Source of the DNA: Sphingomonas sp. TDK1
Lineage (GTDB): Bacteria > Pseudomonadota > Alphaproteobacteria > Sphingomonadales > Sphingomonadaceae
Length of the DNA: 64,000 nt
Reading direction: 5' to 3'
Assembly (NCBI RefSeq): GCF_001650735.1
Contig: NZ_LXVY01000004.1
Coordinates: 143,537-207,536, forward strand
Shown here: piece after piece, positions 8,711-18,500 of the stretch
How the letters are laid out: each line of letters starts with the position of its first letter
How positions within the stretch are numbered: the first letter of the stretch is position 1
Position numbers and translations under genes: made by a program
The notes under the pieces: generated by a model
Told to the model about the DNA's origin: nothing
Seen by the model: only the letters and a program-made list of their open reading frames with translations
Databases searched by the model: none

Positions 8711-9691
8711 TTAGTTCGGGTTCCACGGAGAATAGGGCGCCGCGCGGATCCACCGCGTCGCAACCCACTTCACGCCTGCGCGCACCGGAAGGCCGGCGTG
8801 ACGCGCGCGCGGATCGGGCCGGCCATCTGCCAACACGTTGTCGAAGATCAGCGCGTCGCCGCCCCGCGGCACGACTTCAATGCCGAGCTCGTCGAACCGC
8901 GTTTCGCCACCACCAAAGCCTTCGTTGAGATACAATAACACCGTTTTGATGCGCTGGTTGGTCGATCCGGTGATCGCATCGAGGTGCGGCCGATATTGCT
9001 GGCCCGGCGAATAGCGCAGCAGGGACACTTGCTCGCCCTGGCCTATGTCGGTGCCCGTCGCCGCAGCCACGCGTCGGAGAATCGCCTGGACGACCAGGCT
9101 TTCCCGAGTGGGCCCGACAACAGCATTATCCGATGTCCGCACCGGATGATGCACCATGCGGTTGGTCTGGGGATCGAAGACGAGCGCCGGCTGGAGCAGA
9201 TTGGCTGCCGACAGTGCGAGATGCTCGCATTCGGCCGGGGTCAGCAGCTTCGAAAGCCGGAAAATGCGGGGGGAATCGTTCAAGATTTCCGCCGGCGGCA
9301 GGTGCCTCGGATCGCCGGCAGCATCGAGCGCCATTGCCTCGATCAGCGCTAGATGCTCACGGGCGATTGCGTTACCCTGTTCGCCCGCGCGGCGCAGCAG
9401 CCCCAGCGCGCGCGGCCAGTCGGGGCTGCCGCCTGCGCCGTTTGCGACCAGCGCAACTTCCATGAGGGCGGCGTCGCCATGGCCGGCGGCTGCCGCAGCA
9501 TTCAGGGCAAGCATCGCGCGTGACAGATCGCGCGCGATCGGCGATCCTACCAGCAGCCACATCGCCAGCTGGAAGCACGCGTCACGATTCCCCGAAGCGC
9601 TGTAGTGTTCCACCAAGGCGACGGCACCGCGCACGTCCCCCTGTTCCAGCAGATGATCGACGACGGCGTTGGAATACCCGGATGCCATCAT
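8711..9691 (-). CDS. Sel1-repeat / 2-oxoglutarate-Fe(II) oxygenase (prolyl 4-hydroxylase-like)
   Basis: Predicted dioxygenase of 326 residues. The N-terminal third has alpha-helical Sel1/TPR-type repeats (about 10-120). The C-terminal half is a prolyl-4-hydroxylase-like double-stranded beta helix with the iron ligands HxD in YRPHLDA (about residue 235) and a distal histidine in RHAG (about 297). A lysine for 2-oxoglutarate follows in GVKWVATRW. It would hydroxylate a protein or peptide side chain; the target is unknown. It lies 64 bp downstream of a TonB receptor gene, beyond that gene's terminator, so expression is probably by read-through or its own promoter. Two adjacent ATG codons (9691, 9688) are possible; the GAGGGAG just upstream favours the second by spacing. 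Confidence 0.88.
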   Translation of the reverse strand: MMASGYSNAVVDHLLEQGDVRGAVALVEHYSASGNRDACFQLAMWLLVGSPIARDLSRAMLALNAAAAAGHGDAALMEVALVANGAGGSPDWPRALGLLRRAGEQGNAIAREHLALIEAMALDAAGDPRHLPPAEILNDSPRIFRLSKLLTPAECEHLALSAANLLQPALVFDPQTNRMVHHPVRTSDNAVVGPTRESLVVQAILRRVAAATGTDIGQGEQVSLLRYSPGQQYRPHLDAITGSTNQRIKTVLLYLNEGFGGGETRFDELGIEVVPRGGDALIFDNVLADGRPDPRARHAGLPVRAGVKWVATRWIRAAPYSPWNPN

Positions 9692-9699
9692 ACTCCCTC

Positions 9700-9730
9700 A
9701 AAAAAAGGGGAGCGGGCAAGCCCGCTCCCC
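9700..9730 (-). terminator. terminator between TonB receptor and oxygenase genes
   Basis: GGGGAGCGGG and CCCGCTCCCC give a perfect 10-bp stem with a 4-nt loop. On the minus strand they are followed by seven T. It ends the receptor transcript and stands only about 10 bp before the oxygenase start. Confidence 0.85.
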
Positions 9731-9755
9731 TCGCATTAGCAGCGCGGCCGCACGT

Positions 9756-12700
9756 TTAGAACTTCACGTTGAAGCCCGCGTACATACGTCGACCGATGTT
9801 GTCATAGATACCCGAACCGCCACCGATGCCGGTGGAGCCAAGCGGCGGGTGCTCATCGGTGAGGTTGTCGATACCCAGGAAGAACTGTTGCTTCGGACGA
9901 ATCGAAACGCCGATGCGCAGATCGTGATAGGTAATCGCGCGGTACCAAGGGATGTCGGCATAATCGAGATTGGTCGCCGGACGGCCCTGGAAGGATTCGA
10001 GTGCCTCGATCGACGTCGCCGCCATCTTGCTCAGGTACCGCATCTGGTAGCCAAAGAAGAATTTCCCGAACTTGCCGTCGACGTTGAGGTTGAAGGCATC
10101 GCGCGGATCGCCGACTTCACCGCGATAATTGTCCGCAAAGCCCGGCTGGGTCGGGTCGAGGAACGCCTCATTGGTCAGCTGATGCGTGTAGACGACGCGC
10201 GCACTCAAGCTGTTTTCCGGCGAAAACTTGTACAGGTACGAAATCTCGGCGTTGATGCCGCGCACCTTCAGCTGTGCGTAGTTCAGCGGCCGCTCGAGCA
10301 AGCTGCCCTCGATGATGCGGAACGGCGTTCCGGTCACTGAGCCCGCGGCATCGTCACGCTTGAAGATGCTGCAGAACTGATTGTTGGTCGTCGGAGAGTC
10401 GTAGCAGGCGTTTGCGACCTGCTGCGGCGTCGGCGACGTGATCACGTTGTTGACGGCGATGTTGTAGTAATCGACCGTCAGCGACAGACCGGGGATCATC
10501 GCCGGCTGGACCACGACACCATAAGTGTAGGAGTCCGACTTTTCCGCCTGCAGGTTCGGGTTGCCCGACGCCGATGTCTCCAGCGACTGAGCGTAGTTGT
10601 AGTTGAACCCGCTGCCCACCGCCGCGGCGCAATTGGCCGGACGATATTGCGTGCCATTGGCCAGGTTCGCCTGGGAGCAGGGGTCGCTGAAGCCCGGCGC
10701 GAAGTTCTGGCCCGGGGATGCGTACAGCTCGCTCAGGTTCGGCGCGCGTACCGAACGCGAATAGGCCGCACGGAACATAATACCCTTCACCGGGCTGTAC
10801 GTGCTGTCGACATTGTACGCCCAAACCGTGCCGGCACCGCCCTTGTAGTCGGACACCCGTGCAGCTGCATTCACGGTGAGCTGCTTGACGAGGAAGATGT
10901 CCTTGAGCAGCGGCAGGCTGATTTCGCCGAACGCTTCCTTCACCTGGAACGACGGCGGATTGAATTCGGCCAGTGCGTTGTAGAAGGTGTAGCCCGCTTC
11001 GACGAGCGGATCGGCCTTGAAGAACGCCGTCTCACGGCGATATTCGCCACCGACCGCCACGCCAACCGGACCGCCCGGCAGGTTAAAGAAGGTACCGGTA
11101 TCGCCCGAGACGAAGCCGGTGAGGTCCAGCTGGGTGATCTTGCCGCGCGAGACGGTATTCTGCAGAACGTAGTTCTTCGCGTCCTGCGAGATGTTGCCGA
11201 CGCCGAAGGGATTCAACGGCTTACAGGCGGCAATGTCCCTCTGGAGGATGGCGTCGTTGCCGACCAAGTCCTCGGCACGGTCGGGATCGATCTGCGACGC
11301 GCAGACGATCTGGCCGCTGCCATTGCGAGCCGAATCCAGGGCCAGCGCAAGGCGCTGGGTGTTCACGTTGCCCAGCACCTTGGTGTGCTCGGTGAACTGG
11401 CCATAGTTGCCCGCGACTTCGTAGCGGAAGTTCGAGCCCAGCTCGCCGCGAACGCCGCCTACGATACGGAAGGTTTCGCGCCGCGCCTCTTCCGAACGCA
11501 TGCCGAGGTCGGTCAGGTTCTTGCGCATGATGAACCGGGTGCCGTTCCCGATATTCGCGGCCGGCACGCCGCTCGCGATCAGCGCGTTGGTGATCGTCGT
11601 GCGCGCCTGCGACGACAGATACGGGTTGTCCAGGCGCGGACGCTCATACAGCGCGTCGATCGTGCTGCCCGTGAAGAACGCAGGGCCGGAGCCGCCTGCG
11701 CTGAACGATTCGGTGCGCACATATTTGGCTTCGACGAACGGAACGAACGCGCTCGAAATGTCGAAGTGGCCGATTACGTTGATGGCGTAGCGGTCGAGAC
11801 GAGGGAGGAGCTGTACCAGCTTGTCTTCGCGGCGGGTATTGCCATTGCCGCCGATGAACGAGCCGCCCGGCGCGACACCGGTGACGCCCGAGGCCGAAGT
11901 GGATGCCGTCGTGGCGTTCTGCACGCCGACACGCGATCCCGTCTGCTGGATCAGGTCGCCATTCGGCGCAAAGATGTAGTTACAGGTGAACGGACGGCCG
12001 TTCGGGAAGGCCGCGCTAGTCTGGCTGTCGCGGCCGCACGGTGCAGTACCGAGGGAGGTCGAGGGCGAGAAGGAGATCAGGCCGCCGCTGTAGATGCTGG
12101 CGCTGCGCACATCGCGGAAGAAGACGTTGTCGGGAACGCCATCGGAGCCGTTGGGGAGACCCGCCGGATCGTTATCGACGGTCACCAGCGTATCGTTGCG
12201 CGCATAATAGCTGCGGTCGGACGCAAACAGATCGTTCTGGTGCGCATATTCGAGATCGACGGCGAGGTTGCCGCGGCCACCGGCGAAGTTCTTGCCGGCG
12301 ACCAGGCTCGCCGAATAGCTGCCGGCGTCCTTCTTGTCGGTGATCGCGCCCTGGCCACGCATCTGCAGGCCTTCGAAGTCCTGCTTCAGCTTGAAGTTCA
12401 CAACGCCCGCGATCGCGTCCGAGCCGTAAATGGCCGAGCTGCCGCCGGTGAGGATCTCAACGTCCTCGATCAGGTCGGTCGGGAAGGTGTTGAGGTCCGG
12501 GGAAACCGCGTTGTTCAGAATGTCGGAGCCCACGTGGCGGCGGCCATTGACCAGCACCAGCGTCCGCTGCGTCCCGAGACCGTAGAGGTCGACCAAGCTG
12601 AGACCGCCGGTGCCGAGGAAGCGCGACGAGTTCTGCTGACTGAAGGTGCTGCGGACCTGCGGCAGATCGTTGATAACGTCGCCGATCGAGATGCGCGCGG

Positions 12701-12935
12701 TCTGCTGCAGCTGCTCCGCAGTGACCACGGTAACCGGGGTGGCGCCTTCGAGATTGGGTCGCGCAATGCGCGAACCGGTGACGATGATGTCCTGCGCTGC
12801 AGGCTCTTCTTGCTTCGCACCGTTACCCGCCGTGTCCTGCGCATATGCCGGCAAGCCGGCAAACGCGCCGGCACTCGCCAGGACCAGCGCTGATAGCGCC
12901 GTTCCGGTCCGGAGACCCTTTTGCATCTTCTTCAT
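9756..12935 (-). CDS. TonB-dependent receptor (large, GSRI type)
   Basis: A 1059-residue outer-membrane receptor. MKKMQKGLRTGTALSALVLA is a signal peptide (cleavage near AYAQD), and GAGGGA is well placed before the ATG at 12935. The mature N-terminus carries DIIVTGSRIARPNLEG and the plug motifs VTAEQLQQTARISIGDVIN, LVLVNGRRHVGSD and GGSSAIYGSDAIAGVVNF. This large class is abundant in sphingomonads and caulobacters and usually imports oligosaccharides or other bulky nutrients. The barrel ends with MYAGFNVKF, a standard terminal strand. The substrate is not determinable. The oxygenase downstream and the sulfotransferase gene upstream suggest a local theme of receptor plus modifying enzyme. Confidence 0.95.
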   Translation of the reverse strand: MKKMQKGLRTGTALSALVLASAGAFAGLPAYAQDTAGNGAKQEEPAAQDIIVTGSRIARPNLEGATPVTVVTAEQLQQTARISIGDVINDLPQVRSTFSQQNSSRFLGTGGLSLVDLYGLGTQRTLVLVNGRRHVGSDILNNAVSPDLNTFPTDLIEDVEILTGGSSAIYGSDAIAGVVNFKLKQDFEGLQMRGQGAITDKKDAGSYSASLVAGKNFAGGRGNLAVDLEYAHQNDLFASDRSYYARNDTLVTVDNDPAGLPNGSDGVPDNVFFRDVRSASIYSGGLISFSPSTSLGTAPCGRDSQTSAAFPNGRPFTCNYIFAPNGDLIQQTGSRVGVQNATTASTSASGVTGVAPGGSFIGGNGNTRREDKLVQLLPRLDRYAINVIGHFDISSAFVPFVEAKYVRTESFSAGGSGPAFFTGSTIDALYERPRLDNPYLSSQARTTITNALIASGVPAANIGNGTRFIMRKNLTDLGMRSEEARRETFRIVGGVRGELGSNFRYEVAGNYGQFTEHTKVLGNVNTQRLALALDSARNGSGQIVCASQIDPDRAEDLVGNDAILQRDIAACKPLNPFGVGNISQDAKNYVLQNTVSRGKITQLDLTGFVSGDTGTFFNLPGGPVGVAVGGEYRRETAFFKADPLVEAGYTFYNALAEFNPPSFQVKEAFGEISLPLLKDIFLVKQLTVNAAARVSDYKGGAGTVWAYNVDSTYSPVKGIMFRAAYSRSVRAPNLSELYASPGQNFAPGFSDPCSQANLANGTQYRPANCAAAVGSGFNYNYAQSLETSASGNPNLQAEKSDSYTYGVVVQPAMIPGLSLTVDYYNIAVNNVITSPTPQQVANACYDSPTTNNQFCSIFKRDDAAGSVTGTPFRIIEGSLLERPLNYAQLKVRGINAEISYLYKFSPENSLSARVVYTHQLTNEAFLDPTQPGFADNYRGEVGDPRDAFNLNVDGKFGKFFFGYQMRYLSKMAATSIEALESFQGRPATNLDYADIPWYRAITYHDLRIGVSIRPKQQFFLGIDNLTDEHPPLGSTGIGGGSGIYDNIGRRMYAGFNVKF

Positions 12936-13269
12936 GAATTTCCCTCGCTTTATCTCGGCTGATTTCCCCTCGCCGAGACTGTCTCCCCTTCCACCGACCG
13001 CACCCCATGCACGGCTGGTGGAGATGCTAACAAGGAAGCAAGGATTGCAACGCTCGTAAAGCGCACATTCATGTCGCGGAAGCTTCGGGTCAGAAACGTC
13101 TCCAATTTGCAACACCTGAGCAATCACGTGTCACCCGCACGCCGCCGCTCGCAACATTCCTTCACCCAATGTATCAGGCTGCCTAAAAATCGCGCACTTA
13201 CGTCGCTGAAGCGACAATCTTCTGCATTTAATAGTGTTTATGAGAAGTGCTTGGGAACCTGCTGAAGCA
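12936..13269. promoter_or_regulatory. upstream region of the large TonB receptor, no gene
   Basis: This 334-bp gap shows no convincing coding. It has a relatively AT-rich stretch near 13180-13250, which could mark the end of the sulfotransferase transcript. Three GCAAC motifs lie at 13047-13051, 13109-13113 and 13151-13155, two of them as TTGCAAC. The receptor promoter should lie here but no clear -35/-10 pair could be fixed. Confidence 0.4.
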
Positions 13270-15315
13270 TCAATTCTGCCCTTCCACTTCTGGCGCCGAG
13301 TCATCGTCCCTCGCGTAGCCTAATTGCTGTATCCAGGGGCGCAGCGTCGGAAGGACGGGCTCTAGATGTCGACGATACCGCTGCCATCTTCCCACTGCCC
13401 GCCGGTATAACGGCTCGGTCACTTGCGCGTAGCTCGCCGTGGAAATAACTCCCCGCTTCCGAGCGGTATCGCGATGCGCCAGAACGGATGCGTCCCAAGG
13501 CAACTCCAGCGCCTGGAACAGCGGGCGCAGCGTTTCCTCCGGCGCCTCGACCATCGTTTCGTATGCGATCGAGTACACCGGTCCCGGCAGCAGCGATGCA
13601 GCCTTCGACCAATACCCAAAGGCGCTCGCGTAAAAAGCTGCGGCTGTTTCCAGTGTCAGGAAATTAGCCATAGCGTTATTCAAACGAAAATTGGTGATAA
13701 AGCAGCTCAACACCACATCGCACGGATGGCGCAGTGCGAGGATCACCGGTGCGTCAGGGAAGAGACGACGGATCAACGGCAATCGCAGCATATGGAGCGG
13801 AGACTTGTCCACCAGCAACGCGCCCGGCCGGCATGTCGCCAGCTGATCGACATTCTCATAATAGCGGTCGCGGAGCCGGTCTGCATCCGCGTCGGTCATC
13901 GTCGCTAGGCCAGCCAGCCCCCCAGCCGCTTCTTCGGCGAGGCGAAGCGGCGGTTGTTCCTCAAGAACCTGCACGTCCGGGTGCCCCATCAACATAGTGT
14001 CGAGCAGCGTCGTGCCCGAGCGCGGGAACCCAACGAGAAACGCCACGCGCCGCGTCTTAACGCGGGGGAGCGGATCCCATGTGTTGACCCAGGAAGTAGT
14101 CAGCAATTGGTCATCCGCGGCCAGCGCCGCGCGTGTTGCCGCCGCGCGCAGCAGGGGCTCCGAGGGGTCCGCCGCGAGCAAGTCATTCATACGCTGGAAG
14201 CTTTCAAACGCCTTGTCGAACGCACCCAGTCCTTCATAAAACTGACCTGCAAATTGCGCGGTGCGAATGGGTTCGACAGACGCAGGCACTCGCGAGAGCG
14301 CTTCCAACCCTTCCGCAAAACGCTTTTCGCGACGACATGAAAGTGCCTTCAAAAAGGCCTCCGCGCCGGGATCGGTTTGGTTCGCGCGAGCACTTTCGAG
14401 AAGCGCCGGCAGCTCGTCTTCGCGATTGCGATGCTCGAGCAGCAACCCCTTCATAATCAGCGCCTCAGCATGATCCGGCCGCAAGCGAAGAATGTCGGCA
14501 ATCGCAGCCTCGGCGCCATCGGCATCCCAAAGCTCAAAGCGCTCACTAGCGAGGGCGAGGTGCAACTCAAGGTTCTCGGGGTCGAGCCCCACGGCCTGTT
14601 CCAGCGCGGCGATCGCGTCAGTCGTGCGGCCTTGCTGCCTCGCCAGTGCCGCCAGCTCCGCCCACGGCTTGGCATCGTGAGGGAAGTCACGTGCGCATCG
14701 CAACAACACGGCGGCAGCATCGTCCGCGCGGCCAGCCTGGACCAGCGCAGCGGCTAGATTGAGGCGGATCGGCGCGGCAGTTGAGAGTTCGGCTGCGCGG
14801 GTGAGTGCCTGGACTGCGCTCGCGGCGTCGCCCCGATCGGCACGTGCATTGCCCAGATTATTCCAACTCTCCGCGTCGTCGGGGAAGGCGGCAACAACGG
14901 CCTCGTAGCATGCTTCTGCCTCGGCATAGTCTTCGCGCCGCTGGGCAAGATATCCGCGCACGCGCCATAGGCGTCCGGAAGAATCGGCGCGGGGATCGAG
15001 CTCCTTAGCCAGCGCATGTGCCTCGTCGAAGGCGCCCGCATCCGCAAGCGCGCGTAACAGATTCACGGCAACGCCGACGTCCGCTGGCGCGTCGCGGCGT
15101 GCCGTACGCAGGAAGCGGATACCTGCTTGCAAGTCGCCCGTCTGACAGCACAAAGCGCCGAGCAAGCCCGCCACGACCGCGGGAGCACCCGCAGCGTGAT
15201 ACAATCGTTCTGCCCGATCGCGCGCGACCTGAACATCGCCGCGCGACGCAAGCGACAGGATGGAACGTAATTCGGTGGCCTGGTCGGCGGTTAGCGGGGC
15301 AGCATGCGACGTCAT
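13270..15315 (-). CDS. TPR-repeat sulfotransferase
   Basis: A 681-residue two-part protein. The first about 400 residues are tandem tetratricopeptide repeats (for example AESWNNLGNARADRGDAAS and AKPWAELAALARQQGRTTD). The C-terminal part is a sulfotransferase fold with the PAPS 5'-phosphosulfate loop FPRSGTTLLDTML near residue 430 and a 3'-phosphate motif ALRHPCDVVLSCFITNF. It would transfer sulfate from PAPS to a protein tyrosine or a glycan. No signal peptide is seen, so it acts in the cytoplasm. ATG at 15315 is preferred over the in-frame TTG two codons upstream because AGGA sits at the right distance. It lies downstream of a TonB receptor gene, past a terminator. Confidence 0.9.
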   Translation of the reverse strand: MTSHAAPLTADQATELRSILSLASRGDVQVARDRAERLYHAAGAPAVVAGLLGALCCQTGDLQAGIRFLRTARRDAPADVGVAVNLLRALADAGAFDEAHALAKELDPRADSSGRLWRVRGYLAQRREDYAEAEACYEAVVAAFPDDAESWNNLGNARADRGDAASAVQALTRAAELSTAAPIRLNLAAALVQAGRADDAAAVLLRCARDFPHDAKPWAELAALARQQGRTTDAIAALEQAVGLDPENLELHLALASERFELWDADGAEAAIADILRLRPDHAEALIMKGLLLEHRNREDELPALLESARANQTDPGAEAFLKALSCRREKRFAEGLEALSRVPASVEPIRTAQFAGQFYEGLGAFDKAFESFQRMNDLLAADPSEPLLRAAATRAALAADDQLLTTSWVNTWDPLPRVKTRRVAFLVGFPRSGTTLLDTMLMGHPDVQVLEEQPPLRLAEEAAGGLAGLATMTDADADRLRDRYYENVDQLATCRPGALLVDKSPLHMLRLPLIRRLFPDAPVILALRHPCDVVLSCFITNFRLNNAMANFLTLETAAAFYASAFGYWSKAASLLPGPVYSIAYETMVEAPEETLRPLFQALELPWDASVLAHRDTARKRGVISTASYAQVTEPLYRRAVGRWQRYRRHLEPVLPTLRPWIQQLGYARDDDSAPEVEGQN

Positions 15316-15348
15316 GGGCAAATCCTAGGCCCGAAATCCATATCGGGC

Positions 15349-15384
15349 AAAAAAAGAGGGCGGCGCTCCAACGGCGCGCCGCCC
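15349..15384 (-). terminator. terminator between TonB receptor and sulfotransferase genes
   Basis: GGGCGGCGC and GCGCCGCCC pair with a 9-nt loop, and on the minus strand a TC then seven T follow. It lies about 30 bp before the sulfotransferase start, matching the arrangement at 9700-9730. Confidence 0.8.
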
Positions 15385-15410
15385 CTTTCAAGAGTAGAAG
15401 CGAAGGTGCT

Positions 15411-18400
15411 TTAGAAGTTGATGGTCGCACCCGCGAAAACGTACCGACCGAGCGAGTCGTAGACGGCCGGATAGGTGTTGCCGTTGCACGGACCGGTCGG
15501 GCACGCCGAACCGCTGCCGTCGCCGGCGCCCGAGCTGACGAGCGGCGGCTCGCGATCGAGCAGGTTGTTCACGCCCAGACGCAGCGTGTAGCGCTTGGTC
15601 GGGGCGAAGGTGAGCGCCAGATCGAAATAGCTCTGGGCGCCCAGGCGCGAACCGAAATTGTAGTAGGTGCCAGCCAGCGTCTTGTCATTGCTCGACAGGT
15701 CGACCTTGACCGGATCGATGTAGCGCCACTGCAGCGAGGCACCGATACCCGTCTGCGACGTGTAGCTCAGGCGAGCCTTGTGGCGCCACTTCGGGTTCGG
15801 TGCCGAGGGGGTACCGCTCAGGTTGCTGCAGGTCACACCATAATAGCCCGCGCAATCATAGGGTTCCGTGAGGCCGTTGTTGATCCGGAAGCTGTCCAGA
15901 TAGGTACCGATCATCGTGAAGCTGAAGTCGCCCACGCCGGTGACCTTGCGGTTGTAGCCGAAGTTGACGTCAATGCCCTTCGTCTGCACGCGACCAACGT
16001 TGCGCGAGATGTCCTGCACATAGCCGTCATTAGTCAGCCACAGCGAGCCGCTCACCGGGTTACGCTTGATCAACGCACAAGCCGTCGGGTTCAGCGAATT
16101 GGTGCAGCTTGCGAGGATCGCATCGGCACCAAAGCCCTGAATGGCGTCCCGCACCTTGATGTCGAAATAGTCGACGCTCAGGTTGAGGCCAGGGATGAAG
16201 TCGGGCTGGAACACCACGCCGAACGACTTGGTAGTGGCAATTTCCGGAAGCAGCTGATCGTTGCCGCCGATCAGGCCGTTGTACTGGCCCGACGGATTGC
16301 CGGCCACGCGCTGACCAACGGAGAGGCCCTGCGCCAGACAGCCCTTATCCGCAGCGGTGAGGACCTTGTTTGCGCAGGGATCCGTCGATCCATCGAGCGC
16401 GACATGCTGTACCGAGAACAGTTCCTGCAGGTTGGGCGCACGAACGGCACGGTTGTAGCTGCCGCGGAAACGGACCGAGCGGATCGGCGCGAATTCAAGA
16501 CCCAGCTTGTAAGTATCGGTGTTGAACGAACGACCGTTGCTGATCTCATAGTGCGAGTAGCGATAGCCGCCAACGAACGACAGATCGTATACGAAGCCCT
16601 TATTGACCAGCGGGATTTGGGTTTCGCCGAAGAACTCGGTGACGTGATAGTTGCCGGAAATCGGCAGCGTTGCGCCGCCCTGGCCGGTCAGGTCGCCCCT
16701 GGAGAACGCTTCGTCGACTTTCAGATCCAGCGCCTCGCGGCGATACTCGACACCAAGATTGACGACGGCGCCCTTCTCCGCCCACGGCGTCTGGATGCCG
16801 TAGTTGCTGAGATCGCCGGTGATCGAAGCGCTCGCCACCTGCTCGGACACGACGCCGTGCTGGAAGCCGGTCGCCGACAGATAGTTGACGGCCGCCGGCG
16901 TCACCGTGGTGAGGCCGCCGAAGATGTCGTAGGGGACGCAGTTCGGATCGGCACCTGTGGTGACCGAGCGGCAGGTCGGCGTGCCATTCACGTTCACGAC
17001 GTCCAGCGCGTTGTTCAGCTTCCGGACCGAGAACTCGTTGGTGTAGATCTGCGAGTAGGTCGTGCGGCCATACTGATAATAGGCGTCGTAGTTCCAGGTC
17101 TCGCCCAAGGCACCCTTGGCGCCGATCACGCCGCGATACTGGGTGTGACCGAAGTCAGCCGATCGTGGGCCGCCCTCGACGTTACGACGCAGCAGCTGGA
17201 AAAAGGCTTTGTTGTAGGGCTGGCCGGTCGTCGGATCGATATAGGTGAGCGCAGCGGGGCCGGGGTTGGAGACCGCCGTCAGCGGGTAGTTGCCGAGGAA
17301 GCCGTTGACCAGGTTCTCGTTCGCGCAGACGATCTGCTTCTGCTGGGCCGACATCAGCGGGTTGTCGCAGTTGATCGTCAGCGTGTTGCCGAAGTCGCCC
17401 GAGGGCGCGATCTGGGCGACCGAGCGGTCGTCCATGAAGTTGAACTCGAGATAGGGATGCAGCGCATCGCTGACCTCGTAGTTCACGAAGGCGCCGCCAG
17501 TGTAACGCTCGTCCGGACGCTGGAAATAATTGGTCGGCGCGAAATTGTAGCGCGTACGGCCAGGCTGCAGCGTACGGCCGCTGCCGATCTGGTAGAAGGT
17601 CGAAGTGCCGCCGTTGTACAACACGATGTTGCCGGGCGCCGAGGTCGACGAACCGCCGCACTGCAGCGCGGTGGCGCTCGCATTCTGGATGGTGCAGGCG
17701 CTGTAGTCGCGGTTCGACTGCACGACGGCATCGACCTTGCGATAGCCGAAATAGGCAACGGCATGGCCGCGATTGTCGTCGAACTTGGCGCCGACCGACA
17801 GCGTGGCGTTGACCGTGCCGCCGTCGGTGACGCTGCCGGTGGGATAGCCGAAGCCGGAGAAGCCGGCCTTGGTGCGCGCGTCGAGCAGCGGCGGCGTAAT
17901 GTCGTTGCTGTTGTTGTGCTGATACAGGCTGTATTGGCCGTCGAGACGGATACCGGTGAAATCAGTGTCCATCACGAAGTTGACGACGCCGGCCACGGCG
18001 TCCGCGCCGTAGGTCGACGATGCGCCGCCGGTCAGCACTTCAACGCGCTTCACCAGCGCGTCGGGAATCGAGTTGAGGTCAGCGGCCGAGGTCGTCGGAT
18101 CGCCCGGCATCAGGCGGCGACCGTTGATCAACACCAGCGTGCGCTGCGGGCCCAGGCCGCGAAGATCGACCGTGGCAGCACCGCTCGCGCCGTTCGAGAC
18201 CGTGCTCGACTGGCCGGCGAACACCTGCGGCAGCGAGTTCAGCATGTCCTCAACGCGGGTCGTGCCCTGCAACTTGAGATCTGCGCTGTTGACGACGGTG
18301 ACCGGGCTCACCGACTCCAGGTTCGGCTGCGGAATGCGCGAACCAGTGACGACGATATCCTGCGAACCGATGGCTGCAGTATCGGCGCCTGCCGGAACCG

Positions 18401-18500
18401 ACGTATCCTGCGCCATGGCCGGCGTCGCGAACAGCGCGCCAGCAAGAACGACTGCGGAAAGGGCAGAGCCTCCCCGCAGCTTCATTTGCGTATTTTTCAT
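15411..18500 (-). CDS. TonB-dependent receptor (large, GSRI type)
   Basis: A 1029-residue outer-membrane receptor closely like the one at 9756-12935 in layout. The start MKNTQMKLRGGSALSAVVLA at 18500 has AGAGG about 8 nt upstream and gives a signal peptide ending AMAQD. Then come DIVVTGSRIPQPNLESVSP, the plug motifs LKLQGTTRVEDMLNSLPQV, LVLINGRRLMPGD and GASSTYGADAVAGVVNF, and a barrel ending GRYVFAGATINF. The barrel contains several cysteine pairs (for example CTIQNASATALQC), probably disulfides in extracellular loops. The substrate is unknown. An apparent 1171-codon frame on the opposite strand is a GC-driven shadow. Confidence 0.95.
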   Translation of the reverse strand: MKNTQMKLRGGSALSAVVLAGALFATPAMAQDTSVPAGADTAAIGSQDIVVTGSRIPQPNLESVSPVTVVNSADLKLQGTTRVEDMLNSLPQVFAGQSSTVSNGASGAATVDLRGLGPQRTLVLINGRRLMPGDPTTSAADLNSIPDALVKRVEVLTGGASSTYGADAVAGVVNFVMDTDFTGIRLDGQYSLYQHNNSNDITPPLLDARTKAGFSGFGYPTGSVTDGGTVNATLSVGAKFDDNRGHAVAYFGYRKVDAVVQSNRDYSACTIQNASATALQCGGSSTSAPGNIVLYNGGTSTFYQIGSGRTLQPGRTRYNFAPTNYFQRPDERYTGGAFVNYEVSDALHPYLEFNFMDDRSVAQIAPSGDFGNTLTINCDNPLMSAQQKQIVCANENLVNGFLGNYPLTAVSNPGPAALTYIDPTTGQPYNKAFFQLLRRNVEGGPRSADFGHTQYRGVIGAKGALGETWNYDAYYQYGRTTYSQIYTNEFSVRKLNNALDVVNVNGTPTCRSVTTGADPNCVPYDIFGGLTTVTPAAVNYLSATGFQHGVVSEQVASASITGDLSNYGIQTPWAEKGAVVNLGVEYRREALDLKVDEAFSRGDLTGQGGATLPISGNYHVTEFFGETQIPLVNKGFVYDLSFVGGYRYSHYEISNGRSFNTDTYKLGLEFAPIRSVRFRGSYNRAVRAPNLQELFSVQHVALDGSTDPCANKVLTAADKGCLAQGLSVGQRVAGNPSGQYNGLIGGNDQLLPEIATTKSFGVVFQPDFIPGLNLSVDYFDIKVRDAIQGFGADAILASCTNSLNPTACALIKRNPVSGSLWLTNDGYVQDISRNVGRVQTKGIDVNFGYNRKVTGVGDFSFTMIGTYLDSFRINNGLTEPYDCAGYYGVTCSNLSGTPSAPNPKWRHKARLSYTSQTGIGASLQWRYIDPVKVDLSSNDKTLAGTYYNFGSRLGAQSYFDLALTFAPTKRYTLRLGVNNLLDREPPLVSSGAGDGSGSACPTGPCNGNTYPAVYDSLGRYVFAGATINF

